Assembly: GCF_020080045.1 (NCBI RefSeq)
Contig: NZ_CP083451.1
Span: forward strand, 434,001-498,000
DNA length: 64,000 nucleotides
Direction of reading: 5' to 3'
DNA from: Comamonas odontotermitis
GTDB lineage: Bacteria > Pseudomonadota > Gammaproteobacteria > Burkholderiales > Burkholderiaceae_C
Both the position numbers and the translations under genes were made by a program. The notes beneath the pieces are model-generated. The model saw only the letters and a program-made list of their open reading frames with translations. It ran no database searches and was not told the DNA's origin. Every line of letters starts with the position of its first letter. The first letter of the stretch is position 1. Positions 50,004 through 58,665 of this stretch are shown one piece after another.

Positions 50004-53000
50004 AACGAGGTCCTTTCCCCGTTGCGGAGTTCATGTCTTCTTGGTTCATCACTGCGGAGTGCGAGACGGAGCCAGGAGCAGGTGCCGATGGCGAGGCGCC
50101 GCCATGGGGGCCAGAGCCGTCCTTGTCATTCTTGCGGCCGAACAACCGGAACACTTCCACAAAGAACACCGGCACCAGGAACACGGCCATGAAGGTGCCG
50201 ATGATCATGCCCCAGAACACGCCTGTCCCGATTTCATGCTGGCTGACCGCGCTCGCACCCGAGGCGATGTAGAGCGGCACCACGCCAAGAATGAAAGCCA
50301 GCGAGGTCATCAGAATCGGGCGGAAGCGCAGGTGACCGGCTTCCAGTGCCGCGTCCAAAGCGCTCATGCCCTGGTCGTGCAGATCCTTGGCGAACTCCAC
50401 GATCAGAATCGCGTTCTTCGCTGACAGACCAATCACGGTGATCAGCGCCACCTGGAAGTAGATGTCGTTGGGCATACCGCGCAGGTGCATACCTGCCACC
50501 GCACCCAGAACACCCAGAGGCACCACCAGCAGCACGGCCAGCGGGATGCTCCAGCTCTCGTAGAGTGCTGCCAGGCACAGGAACACTGCCAGGATCGAGA
50601 ACGCGTACAGGATCATGCCCGACGAACCCGCCTTCTTCTCATCGAGCGACTGTCCGGTCCACTCATAGCCAAAGCCTTGTGGCAATTCGGCAGCGAGCTT
50701 TTCCATTTCGGCCATGGCCTGGCCGCTGGTGTAGCCGGGCTTGGCCTGGCCGGTGATGCTCATGGACGGATAGCCGTTGTAGCGCGACATCTGCATCGGA
50801 CCGGTGACCCACTTGGCAGTTGCCAGCGTGGACAGCTCGACCAGCTTGCCATCGGCATTGGGCACCGTCAGCTTCATCACGTCTTCAGGTTGCATGCGAG
50901 TTGCGGCATCGGCCTGGATGGTGACGCGCTGCATGTATCCCTTGTTCGGGAAGTCGGTAGAGTTGGCAGAGCCCAGCGCGGTGGACAACGTGGTGGCAAT
51001 GTCACCCATATTGACCTTTTGCGCATAGACAGCGTCGCGGTTGATATCGACCTGCCACTGCGGAGCGTCTTCCACGCCATCAAAACGCACACCGGTGAGG
51101 ATAGGGCTCTGGCTGGCCTTGCCGATCAACTCGTTACGGGCCTGCAGCAGGGCTGCATGGCCGTTATTGCCACGATCCTGCAGTCGGAAGGTGAAGCCGT
51201 CACTGTTGCCCAGTTCTGGAATGGAAGGCGGCACCAGCGTGTAGATGAAGCCATCGCGCAGGCCCATCATGGCACCTAGCGCCTTGCCCGCAAACGAGGT
51301 CGCATCCGAGCCCGGAGCCGTGCGCTCCGACCAGTCCTTGAGCGTGGTGAAGGCCAGACCCATGTTCTGTGCCTGCCCCGAGAAACTGAAGCCCAGAATA
51401 CTGACGATGTGCGCAGTTTCAGGCTGCTTGAGCACATAGTCTTCCAGTTGCGACATGGCGCCGCTCGTACGCTCCTGCGTAGCGCCTGGCGGCAGTTGCA
51501 CCAGCGAGATCACGTAGCCCTGGTCTTCCGTTGGCAGGAAGGCGGTAGGCAGAGCCTTGAAGCCGAACACCACGCCAGCGATCACTGCGGCATACACCAG
51601 GAAAGCCAGAATGGTGCGCTTGACCACGCCAAGCAGCGTCTTCTGGTAGCCCTTGGTAGCCTTGCCGAACATGCGGTTGAACCAGTTGTAGAAGGGGCCC
51701 AGCAGACCGGTCTTCTTGTCGTGTGCATGGCCCTTGGGAATGGGCTTGAGCATGGTGGCGCACAGCGCAGGCGTCAGGGTCAGCGCAAAGAAGCCGGAGA
51801 AGAAGATCGAGATCGCCATCACCAGCGAGAACTGACGGTAGATGTTGCCGGTAGCGCCCGAGAACATGGCCAGCGGAATGAACACCGTCACCAGAATCAC
51901 GGTAATACCGACCACGGCGCCCTGGATCTGGCCCATGGCCTTGATCGTCGCGTCCTTGGGGGATATGCCTTCTTCAGACATGATGCGCTCGACGTTCTCC
52001 ACCACCACGATGGCATCGTCCACGACGATACCGATCACCAGCACCATGGCGAACATCGACAGAATGTTGATCGTCAGCCCCACGCTGTACATCACTGCAA
52101 ATGCGCCCAGCAATGCGATGGGCACCACGATCGTCGGGATCAGGGTATAGCGGATGTTCTGCAGGAAGATCAGCATCACGATGAACACCAGCACGATGGC
52201 TTCGAGCAGCGTGTGGATCACCTTCTCGATGGAGATCTTGACGAACTTCGATGTGTCATACGGAGCAGACCATTTCACGCCAGCCGGCAGGAAGGACTCG
52301 AGCTCGCCCATCTTGCTGTAGACCTCTTTGGCCGTGGCCATGGCGTTTGCCGTGGAGGTGAGCTGAACCGCCAATGCAACAGCGGGCTTGCCATCAAGGC
52401 GCGAGTTGAAGCCATAGCTCTCGGCGCCCAGTTCCACCCGTGCCACATCCTTGATACGCACGGTGGAGCCATCAGAGTTGGAGCGCAGCACCACATTGCC
52501 AAACTCTTCTGGCGTGGTGAGCTGGCCAGGCACCACGATGGTGGCGTTCATGTTGGTGCCTGGCAGGCTGGGGGTGTCGCCCAGCGAACCACCCGAGATC
52601 TGCTGGTTCTGCGCGGCGATGGCAGCGTTGATCTGGGCGATCGACATGTTGTAGCCCTGCAGCTTGGTCGGATCGACCCACACACGCATGGCGCGGCCCG
52701 ATGCAAACAGCTGCGCCTTGCCGACGCCGTTCAGACGCTGGATTTCGGGCAGGACATTGCGGTTGACGTAGTCCGAGATTTCATCGCGCGAGGTCTCTCC
52801 AGTCTCCGACTGGAAGGTCAGAATCATCAGGAAGTTGCTCATCGACTTGTCGACGCGCACACCCAGCGATTGCACGATGGTCGGCAGGCGCGGCGTGGCA
52901 CGGGCCAGGCGGTTCTGCACGTCCACCTGGGCCAACTCCGGGTTGGTGCCGGGCGCGAACGTCACGGTCAGCGTGCCGCTGCCGGTGGCAGAGGCAGAGG

Positions 53001-53238
53001 ATTCCATGTACATCAGGCCTTCGGCGCCATTGATTTCACGCTCGATGAGCTGCAAAACCGAATCGGTCAAGGTCTGTGCGGTGGCGCCGGGGTAGGCGGC
53101 CGTCACGGTAATCGTCGGAGGCGCAACCGATGGGAACTGCGCCACCGGCAGGCGGGTGATGGACACGATACCTGCGAGGACCACGAAAATCGCGATCACC
53201 CATGCAAAGATCGGTCGGTGAATAAAAAACTTTGACAT
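49996..53238 (-). CDS. RND multidrug efflux permease (AcrB/MexB/TtgB type)
   Basis: 1080 residues, full length plus a hydrophilic tail of about 35 residues. It starts MSKFFIHRPIFAWVIAIFV, typical of HAE1 pumps. The proton relay Asp pair is in GIVVDDAIVVVENVERIM (TM4), and a Lys is in SAKNAILIVEFA (TM10). Two large periplasmic loops are present. It exports hydrophobic drugs, solvents and bile-like compounds by proton exchange. It is 15 bases after the adaptor gene. Confidence 0.96.
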   Translation of the reverse strand: MSKFFIHRPIFAWVIAIFVVLAGIVSITRLPVAQFPSVAPPTITVTAAYPGATAQTLTDSVLQLIEREINGAEGLMYMESSASATGSGTLTVTFAPGTNPELAQVDVQNRLARATPRLPTIVQSLGVRVDKSMSNFLMILTFQSETGETSRDEISDYVNRNVLPEIQRLNGVGKAQLFASGRAMRVWVDPTKLQGYNMSIAQINAAIAAQNQQISGGSLGDTPSLPGTNMNATIVVPGQLTTPEEFGNVVLRSNSDGSTVRIKDVARVELGAESYGFNSRLDGKPAVALAVQLTSTANAMATAKEVYSKMGELESFLPAGVKWSAPYDTSKFVKISIEKVIHTLLEAIVLVFIVMLIFLQNIRYTLIPTIVVPIALLGAFAVMYSVGLTINILSMFAMVLVIGIVVDDAIVVVENVERIMSEEGISPKDATIKAMGQIQGAVVGITVILVTVFIPLAMFSGATGNIYRQFSLVMAISIFFSGFFALTLTPALCATMLKPIPKGHAHDKKTGLLGPFYNWFNRMFGKATKGYQKTLLGVVKRTILAFLVYAAVIAGVVFGFKALPTAFLPTEDQGYVISLVQLPPGATQERTSGAMSQLEDYVLKQPETAHIVSILGFSFSGQAQNMGLAFTTLKDWSERTAPGSDATSFAGKALGAMMGLRDGFIYTLVPPSIPELGNSDGFTFRLQDRGNNGHAALLQARNELIGKASQSPILTGVRFDGVEDAPQWQVDINRDAVYAQKVNMGDIATTLSTALGSANSTDFPNKGYMQRVTIQADAATRMQPEDVMKLTVPNADGKLVELSTLATAKWVTGPMQMSRYNGYPSMSITGQAKPGYTSGQAMAEMEKLAAELPQGFGYEWTGQSLDEKKAGSSGMILYAFSILAVFLCLAALYESWSIPLAVLLVVPLGVLGAVAGMHLRGMPNDIYFQVALITVIGLSAKNAILIVEFAKDLHDQGMSALDAALEAGHLRFRPILMTSLAFILGVVPLYIASGASAVSQHEIGTGVFWGMIIGTFMAVFLVPVFFVEVFRLFGRKNDKDGSGPHGGASPSAPAPGSVSHSAVMNQEDMNSATGKGPRFE

Positions 53239-53253
53239 GCAGCTGTGTCCTGT

Positions 53254-54504
53254 TTATTTGCTGGATGCAGCGTTGTTTCCGGCCTCGGTCGAGGCCGCTG
53301 GCTTGTCGGCAGGAGCTGCTGCATCGGCGGGCTTGCCGCCGGCCGCTTGCGCTGGCTGGCTGCCTGCTTCTTTCCATGGCACGGGGGTTACCTTCTTCGC
53401 GCCCATGCCCAGCTTGATGAAACCATCGATCATGACCTTGTCGCCCGACTTCAGGCCATCCGTCACGACCCAATTGGTTCCCTTGGACTGGCTGATCTGA
53501 ACGGGGCGAGGTGCCACCGAACCATCTTCGGCCACCACCATCACGGTATTGCCCTTTTCATTGCGGGTGACAGCCTGTTGAGGAATCAGCACAGCGTTGT
53601 CCACCTGGGCTTCTTCGATATGTACGCGCACATACATGCCTGGCAGCAGCATGCCATCGGGGTTGGGCAACTCGGCGCGTACGCTGACCTGACCGGTCGT
53701 GGGATCCACGGTCAAATCGGTGAACAGCAGCTTGCCTTCCTGCGCATAGGGACGGCCATCATCGGTATACACCTTGACCTTGGCGGCATTGTCGCCCGCC
53801 TTGGCCAACTTGCCAGAGTTCAGCGCTTCACGCATGCGCATGATGTCAGAGGACGACTGCGTGATGTTGACGTACAGAGGGTTGATCTGCTGAATGACAG
53901 CCAACTCGGTCACCTGACCTTGGCCCACCAGTGCACCTTCGGTCACCAGGGCGCGACCAATGCGGCCGGAGATGGGGGCGGTCACCGAGGCATAGCCCAG
54001 GTTGATGCTGGCGTTGGTGACAGCTGCCTTGCCTGCTGCAACCTGTGCCTGAGCAGCTTTTTCGTTGGCGACTGCCACGTCATAGTCCTGCTTGCTGATG
54101 GCGTTGGCTTCCACCAGTGGCTTGTAGCGGCGTGCGGTAGAGGCCGCCTGTGCCAGCGTTGCCTGTGCCTGTGCCAGTGTCGCTTGGGCGCTTTCCAGAC
54201 TGGCGCGGTAAGGCGCATTGTCGATCTGGAACAGGACCTGGCCCGCCTTCACGTCGGAGCCTTCCTTGAAGGTGCGCTTTTGCAGAATGCCTGCAACACG
54301 AGCGCCGACCTGCGCAACACGGAAGGGCTCCAGACGGCCTGGCAAATCCGACACGACGGGAATGCTCTCGAGCTTGACGGTCAGCACGCTGACTTCTGGT
54401 GGAGGGGGCGCGCCCTGTGCGGAGTGTTGTTCTTGTTTCTTGTCGCCACAGGCTGCCAAAGCAAGCGCTGCAGCCAGGGTGAGGGCAAAGGTACTGGATT
54501 TCAT
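53254..54504 (-). CDS. RND efflux periplasmic adaptor (AcrA/MexA/TtgA type)
   Basis: 416 residues from the ATG at 54504, which gives a clean lipoprotein signal (LALAACGDKK, Cys19). Barrel-sandwich and hairpin domains are visible (VGARVAGILQKRTFKEGSDV, then a helical hairpin and SVTAPISGRIGRALV). Ends with a Pro/Ala-rich tail with repeated ADK/ADA units. It joins the permease to the outer membrane channel. First gene of the efflux operon; the operator region before it is shared with the TetR gene. Confidence 0.95.
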   Translation of the reverse strand: MKSSTFALTLAAALALAACGDKKQEQHSAQGAPPPPEVSVLTVKLESIPVVSDLPGRLEPFRVAQVGARVAGILQKRTFKEGSDVKAGQVLFQIDNAPYRASLESAQATLAQAQATLAQAASTARRYKPLVEANAISKQDYDVAVANEKAAQAQVAAGKAAVTNASINLGYASVTAPISGRIGRALVTEGALVGQGQVTELAVIQQINPLYVNITQSSSDIMRMREALNSGKLAKAGDNAAKVKVYTDDGRPYAQEGKLLFTDLTVDPTTGQVSVRAELPNPDGMLLPGMYVRVHIEEAQVDNAVLIPQQAVTRNEKGNTVMVVAEDGSVAPRPVQISQSKGTNWVVTDGLKSGDKVMIDGFIKLGMGAKKVTPVPWKEAGSQPAQAAGGKPADAAAPADKPAASTEAGNNAASSK

Positions 54505-54682
54505 ACGTTGGCGAGAGGTTTGCGGTCTTTTGTCAGCGGCTTGGTGTGCTTCATACATGGGCTGCATGAAAGTCCCTTCGGAAGGTGTGAAATGAATGAG
54601 GTGAACCGCGGAGGATTCGGCGGGGATTGCCTGTGGCTAGTGGAATGCTATCTTCAATCCCCAGAAAAATGCTCCGCAATTA

Positions 54683-54706
54683 TACATACATGCAGAAATG
54701 TATAAT
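54683..54706. promoter_or_regulatory. AcrR/TtgR-like operator in the efflux intergenic region
   Basis: TACATACAT (54683-54691) and the partly complementary ATGTATAAT (54698-54706) are separated by 6 bases. The pattern closely resembles the TACATACATT...AATGTATGTA operator of E. coli AcrR. A TATAAT -10-like sequence overlaps its right end (54701-54706) on the plus strand, and another its left side on the minus strand. Confidence 0.65.
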
Positions 54707-54783
54707 AGAGCTTATTTGTTAAATCTTTCATTGCCTGCAGCGAGACACTGGGGCAATGCGCTACAGGAACGGACGAGCAGAGC

Positions 54784-55404
54784 ATGGCCCGGCGCACAAA
54801 GGCAGAAGCGGACGAGACGCGCACCAAGCTGTTGGATGCGGCAGAAGAGGTTTTTTTCGAGAAAGGCGTGGCGCGCGCGTCGCTCAATGAAATCGCGCAA
54901 CGCGCTGGCGCCACGCGTGGCGCGGTGTATTGGCATTTCAAGGACAAAGTGGATGTCTTCACTGCGGTGCTGTCACGCATATGCACTCCGTTTGAGGAAA
55001 TCTGCGACGACAAGTACGGTGAACTCTCGCCGCTTGCGCGGATTCGGCACTCCATCTACGCAGTGTTCGACAGCATGGACTCAGACGAGCGGCGACGCAA
55101 GGTGTTTGATACAGCGCTTTTCAAGCTGGAATACGTTGGCGAGCTTGAGAGCGTTCGCGAAGGACATGTGGAGAGCTCGGAATGTTCTCAGCGCAAGTTT
55201 GCAGATGACCTGACGTTGGCTGCCATGGAGCAGGGCGTTGTAATGCCCATGACGCCGACGGAAGCAGCGCTTGGCCTGCATTCATTGTTTGTGGGGCTCA
55301 TTCATGGCTGGGTGCTGAATGAAGGTAACTTCCCGTTGCGAAAAATTGGCGAGCTGTCTGTGGAGGCCTACCTCTCGGGTCTGGGCTTTCAGCGCCAGGC
55401 TTGA
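54784..55404 (+). CDS. TetR-family repressor of the RND pump (AcrR/TtgR-like)
   Basis: 206 residues. The N-terminal HTH is clear (LLDAAEEVFFEKGVARASLNE, then AGATRGAVYWHFKDKVDVF), the AcrR/TtgR form. The C-terminal ligand domain includes YSGLG-type closing helices (SVEAYLSGLGFQ). It is divergent from the efflux operon, with an AcrR-like operator in the 279-base gap, so it should repress both until a drug binds. Confidence 0.93.
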   Translation: MARRTKAEADETRTKLLDAAEEVFFEKGVARASLNEIAQRAGATRGAVYWHFKDKVDVFTAVLSRICTPFEEICDDKYGELSPLARIRHSIYAVFDSMDSDERRRKVFDTALFKLEYVGELESVREGHVESSECSQRKFADDLTLAAMEQGVVMPMTPTEAALGLHSLFVGLIHGWVLNEGNFPLRKIGELSVEAYLSGLGFQRQA

Positions 55405-55492
55405 GGGAGTGGCACTGTTTGGCATTGAAGCCTCGCGGAGCTGCATCCCGTGCCATAATTGAAGGATTGCTGAAAGGCAATTGTGTATATGC

Positions 55493-55568
55493 GCGGCTGT
55501 AGCTCAGTGGATAGAGTATTGGCCTCCGAAGCCAAGGGTCGTGGGTTCGATCCCCGCCAGCCGCGCCA
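55493..55568 (+). tRNA. tRNA-Arg (anticodon CCG), island attachment site
   Basis: 76 bases with CCA encoded. The acceptor GCGGCTG pairs with CAGCCGC, discriminator G. The anticodon arm is TTGGC-CTCCGAA-GCCAA, anticodon CCG. The T arm has GTTCGATC. An integrase gene starts 164 bases downstream, so its 3' end is the likely attL of the island. Confidence 0.95.
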
Positions 55569-55601
55569 TATGGCTATCTCGGATGGCCTCAGAAAATCCT
55601 G

Positions 55602-55635
55602 AAACCCGCACGCTCGTTGGCGTGGCGGGTTTTTT
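55602..55635 (+). terminator. Terminator after the tRNA gene
   Basis: ACCCGCACGC pairs with GCGTGGCGGGT (one bulged base), followed by six T. Confidence 0.75.
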
Positions 55636-55669
55636 GATGTGCTAATTAGGCTATGGTTATCTCTGGACA

Positions 55670-55732
55670 TACCAACAAATTGTTGGTACCTTTGTTGGTA
55701 CTTGATATGCTATTCAAGACACATACCAACAA
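55670..55732. promoter_or_regulatory. Cluster of four TTGTTGGTA boxes before the integrase gene
   Basis: The 9-base word occurs at 55670-55678 (reverse), 55680-55688 (forward), 55692-55700 (forward) and 55724-55732 (reverse, ending at the integrase ATG). The first two form a 19-base palindrome. Probably an operator of the integrase gene or arm-type recombination sites. Confidence 0.65.
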
Positions 55733-56970
55733 TGCCACTCTCAGATACCTTCGTGAAGCAGACCAAGTTCTCAGGCAAGCCGGCCGGAGACAAGCATAGT
55801 GATGGCGGTGGGCTGTACTTGCATGTCATGGCGGCGGGCAAGTACTGGCGCTTGGCATACCGTTTCAGCGGCAAGCAGAAAACGCTGGCGTTGGGCGTTT
55901 ACCCGGCCGTCTCCCTTGCCCAAGCGCGGCGGCGGCGCGACGAAGCACGACAACATCTGGCAGAAGGTACTGACCCGGCCATAGTCAAGCAAGCACAGAA
56001 GCTAGCTCAGGCCATGGCCGACGAAAGCACGTTTGAAGCCGTGGCTCGCGAATACCATGGTGTCAAAAAAGGTGGATGGAGCGATAAGTACGCCGTCAAG
56101 TGGCTGAGGGGGTTGGAGAAGGACATATTCCCGTTCGTTGGCCGTCTTCAGCTCCCTGATATCACGCCTCCCATGATGTTGAATGCGCTGCGTAGAGTGG
56201 AGAAGCGCGGCAATCGGGATGCTGCTCATACTCTTGCGCAGAATTCTGGGCAGGTTTTCCGCTATGGCGTCCAGACTGGCCGTTGCGAGCGCAACCCTAT
56301 GCCTGATCTGCAAGGTGCACTGGAACCGGTGGTGGTCAAACACATGGCTGCTGTACTGGAGCCTGTGAAGGTCGGTGAGTTGTTGCGGGCTTTTGACAGC
56401 TACAACGGCCAACCTATCACAAAAGCCGCGCTGCAACTATCTGCGTTGCTATTCCAACGCCCCGCCAATATTCGTATGATGGAATGGAGTTGGGTGGACC
56501 TGGACAATGCCATGCTTACCATTCCATCTTCAGCGATGAAACGCACTGTAGCGCAGAAGTTGAATGGTAGACCACACTTTGTACCCTTGGCGCCTCAGGC
56601 AGTGGCGATCCTTAGGGAGATAAGACCGCTGACAGGTCACAGAGCGCACGTTTTTCCCTCTACCAGAGGAGAGGGAAGACCGATGTCTGATATGACCCTG
56701 ACGGCTGCATTGCGTCGCTTGGGCTACTCCAGCGAGGAGATGACACCCCACGGCTTTCGTGCCATGGCTCGCACGTTGATGATTGAGCGCCTGCCAGGCA
56801 TTCACGCTGACGTTATTGAGGCTCAACTCGCGCACGGTAAGTCCGGTCCGTTAGGCGCGGCCTATGACCGCGCCGAGTTCATGGAGCAGCGTCGAAAGAT
56901 GATGAACGAGTGGGCAGACTACCTCGACAAGCTCAAGACCGGCTCTGAGCTAGTGCGGATGCAGGCATAA
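55732..56970 (+). CDS. P4-type tyrosine integrase
   Basis: 412 residues from the ATG at 55732, which lines up with the family start MPLSDTFVKQTKFSGKPAGD; the longer open frame before it spans the TTGTTGGTA repeats. Residues about 1-85 are the arm-binding DUF4102 domain and about 95-190 the core-binding domain. The catalytic residues are Arg243, His340-x-x-Arg343 (TPHGFRAMART), His368 (LAHGKSG) and Tyr378 (AAYDRAEF). It would integrate and excise the island at the neighbouring tRNA-Arg. The catalytic set is complete, so the island may still be mobile. Confidence 0.93.
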   Translation: MPLSDTFVKQTKFSGKPAGDKHSDGGGLYLHVMAAGKYWRLAYRFSGKQKTLALGVYPAVSLAQARRRRDEARQHLAEGTDPAIVKQAQKLAQAMADESTFEAVAREYHGVKKGGWSDKYAVKWLRGLEKDIFPFVGRLQLPDITPPMMLNALRRVEKRGNRDAAHTLAQNSGQVFRYGVQTGRCERNPMPDLQGALEPVVVKHMAAVLEPVKVGELLRAFDSYNGQPITKAALQLSALLFQRPANIRMMEWSWVDLDNAMLTIPSSAMKRTVAQKLNGRPHFVPLAPQAVAILREIRPLTGHRAHVFPSTRGEGRPMSDMTLTAALRRLGYSSEEMTPHGFRAMARTLMIERLPGIHADVIEAQLAHGKSGPLGAAYDRAEFMEQRRKMMNEWADYLDKLKTGSELVRMQA

Positions 56971-56996
56971 GACCCATCTTCAGATTCCCTAGACCG

Positions 56997-57854
56997 ATGA
57001 GCCGCACCTCAACTAAATCCACTTCGACGTTGGGCCGAAAAGCCCAGACATCTCATCTGCCTGCCAAGGCCCGTGATTTGAAATTGACTGAGGCGAGAAA
57101 GTTACCGCTTGCCAAGCTCGACCATTGGGCCGAGCGCTTTGCTGTGCCGCGTGTAGATGTTGTTCAAGCAGCTGTGGATGGGCGCTTCGGGCTGTATTTC
57201 ATGATCGATGGTTTTATTGCCGACCTACCTAACCCCAGTCCAGGTCATCCCCTGCAATTACGTCCCTATCGCGGTTATTTGCTTTCCGATCAGGCAACAC
57301 TTGAGGCCATCTTGGATGGGGAAGCGTGCCACGTGCAGGAGGCATATGAGCCAGGTGGCGGACACGTATATGTGGAGTTGGCTCCAAATGGAACACTAGC
57401 GACGCCGCTCAATATTCGAATGGATGACCTTTTCGCTGCGGGAGATGACGTAGCTGCGCAAGCGTCGCCAGGTGCATTAAGGGATGCGGCCGTCTCCTCC
57501 CCTTGGTGTGCTCCGCGGCACCAGCATGCAACTGTAGCAATCGATCACGCCAAGCGGGCAACGCGACAGCAATTGATCGATGCTTTTGGCAAATTTACTA
57601 ACATGGATATGTCTTGGTTCCTGAACTTGAAGGATGCCCCACGGCTACGGGATGCGCGGAAGGTCATTGGGGCCGGTGGCCACAAGCATACCGAGCCCCT
57701 GTTTTGTCCATTCGAAGTAATGCAATGGTTGATTGATCCCAGGCGCGGCAAAGGCCTCCCACTATCCAAAAATAAGGGGTGGGAGCTGCTGGCTAATTAC
57801 TTTCCACGTGCGCATGCGCCTCGCTCCGTTCTTGATCCCCGCGAGGATGCTTGA
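56997..57854 (+). CDS. Unrecognised protein of the island
   Basis: 285 residues. I do not recognise a family. A basic Ser/Thr-rich N-terminus (1-35) precedes a soluble body with ERFAVPRVDVVQAAVDGRFG and DGFIADLPNPSPGHPLQLRPYRG. The C-terminal 120 residues contain KRATRQQLIDAFGKFTNMDMSWF and FCPFEVMQWLIDPRRGKGLPL. No signal peptide or membrane segment. It starts 26 bases after the integrase stop, so it is probably on the integrase transcript. Direct and inverted repeats follow it. Confidence 0.7.
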   Translation: MSRTSTKSTSTLGRKAQTSHLPAKARDLKLTEARKLPLAKLDHWAERFAVPRVDVVQAAVDGRFGLYFMIDGFIADLPNPSPGHPLQLRPYRGYLLSDQATLEAILDGEACHVQEAYEPGGGHVYVELAPNGTLATPLNIRMDDLFAAGDDVAAQASPGALRDAAVSSPWCAPRHQHATVAIDHAKRATRQQLIDAFGKFTNMDMSWFLNLKDAPRLRDARKVIGAGGHKHTEPLFCPFEVMQWLIDPRRGKGLPLSKNKGWELLANYFPRAHAPRSVLDPREDA

Positions 57855-57953
57855 CCGGGGTAAAACGGGCTATTGACCGGGGTCAACGCTGTCGATTTGG
57901 CGGGGTTATCGAATGAAACTCGCCGGGGTGGGCTGGGCCCGAAATACCCCGGC
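57851..57953. repeat. Direct and inverted repeats upstream of the AlpA gene
   Basis: TTGACCGGGGT occurs at 57851-57861 and 57873-57883, 22 bases apart (two helical turns); the second is part of the palindrome TTGACCGGGGTCAA (57873-57886). GCCGGGGT (57922-57929) and ACCCCGGC (57946-57953) form a further inverted repeat. Probable operator for the AlpA gene. Confidence 0.6.
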
Positions 57954-58009
57954 ATTGGAATTCACCTCAATCGCTGGCATGGTGCCACGCGGGATCGAAC
58001 GAGGTGACT

Positions 58010-58204
58010 ATGAGTCTCGCCCCCCAAACTGTCCGTCCCAAGGCAGCCGCCGAACTGTTGGGCATCGGTATCTCAACCCTCTGGCGCTGGGCCAAAGACC
58101 GCCCTGACTTTCCCAAGCCTCGCCACCTGAGCATGCGCTGCACCATCTTCGATGTAGCTGAGTTGCTCAATTGGCGCGACGCACAGGTAAAGGAGGGGGT
58201 GTAA
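58010..58204 (+). CDS. AlpA-like excisionase/regulator
   Basis: 64 residues from the ATG at 58010 (GAGG five bases before). A winged-helix MerR/AlpA fold: TVRPKAAAELLGIGISTLWRWAKD, then DFPKPRHLSMRCTIFDVAELLNW. In P4-like elements AlpA activates or acts as excision factor. The stop overlaps the next start (TAATG), giving translational coupling with the zinc-finger gene. Confidence 0.85.
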   Translation: MSLAPQTVRPKAAAELLGIGISTLWRWAKDRPDFPKPRHLSMRCTIFDVAELLNWRDAQVKEGV

Positions 58205-58665
58205 TGGCCTTCGATCGTAATCGTCTGCCTGATCCGGCGGCCTACTATGAAGGTCAAGGATTGAAATTCCATGAGCGCAAAGGCAAGTGGCGCACAACCG
58301 CCTGCACCTTCCACGGTGGAAGCGACAGCATGCGCATCAATACTGTCTCTGGCGCCTTCGTCTGCATGGCTGGTTGTGGTGCCCGCGGCGGTGATGTGCT
58401 GGCCTACCACATGGCGGCCTATGGCCAGGGCTTCGCTGCAGCAGCGAAGGAGCTGGGCGCATGGGTCGAGGGTGGCAAGCCCACAACACAGCGCCCGACG
58501 CCGATTAGCGCTCGTGCCGCGTTGGAAATCTTGCACGCCGAAGCCATGCTGGCTGCCATTGCGGCTGGCAACGTCGCGCATGGTGTGGCGTTGACCGATG
58601 CAGACCGCGCCCGCTTGATGACGGCGGCAGGCCGTATTACGCGCATCCTGGAGGTGTTCCCTTGA
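58204..58665 (+). CDS. CHC2 zinc-finger (primase-like) protein
   Basis: 153 residues. A single zinc-finger domain with Cys34, His37, Cys54 and Cys58 (ACTFHGG ... FVCMAGCGARGGDVLAYHM) is the DNA-primase type CHC2 finger that recognises single-stranded template. The TOPRIM catalytic domain is missing, so it is only the DNA-binding part of a primase or a helper for the next gene. The C-terminal half is helical. It overlaps both neighbours by a few bases. Confidence 0.85.
   Translation: MAFDRNRLPDPAAYYEGQGLKFHERKGKWRTTACTFHGGSDSMRINTVSGAFVCMAGCGARGGDVLAYHMAAYGQGFAAAAKELGAWVEGGKPTTQRPTPISARAALEILHAEAMLAAIAAGNVAHGVALTDADRARLMTAAGRITRILEVFP

Noticed and set aside
57985..58000. GGGATCGAACGAGG as a possible copy of the tRNA-Arg T-arm (attR)
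   Set aside because: Only a few bases of the reversed T-loop match and the acceptor-end sequence is missing, so it is not an attachment site.
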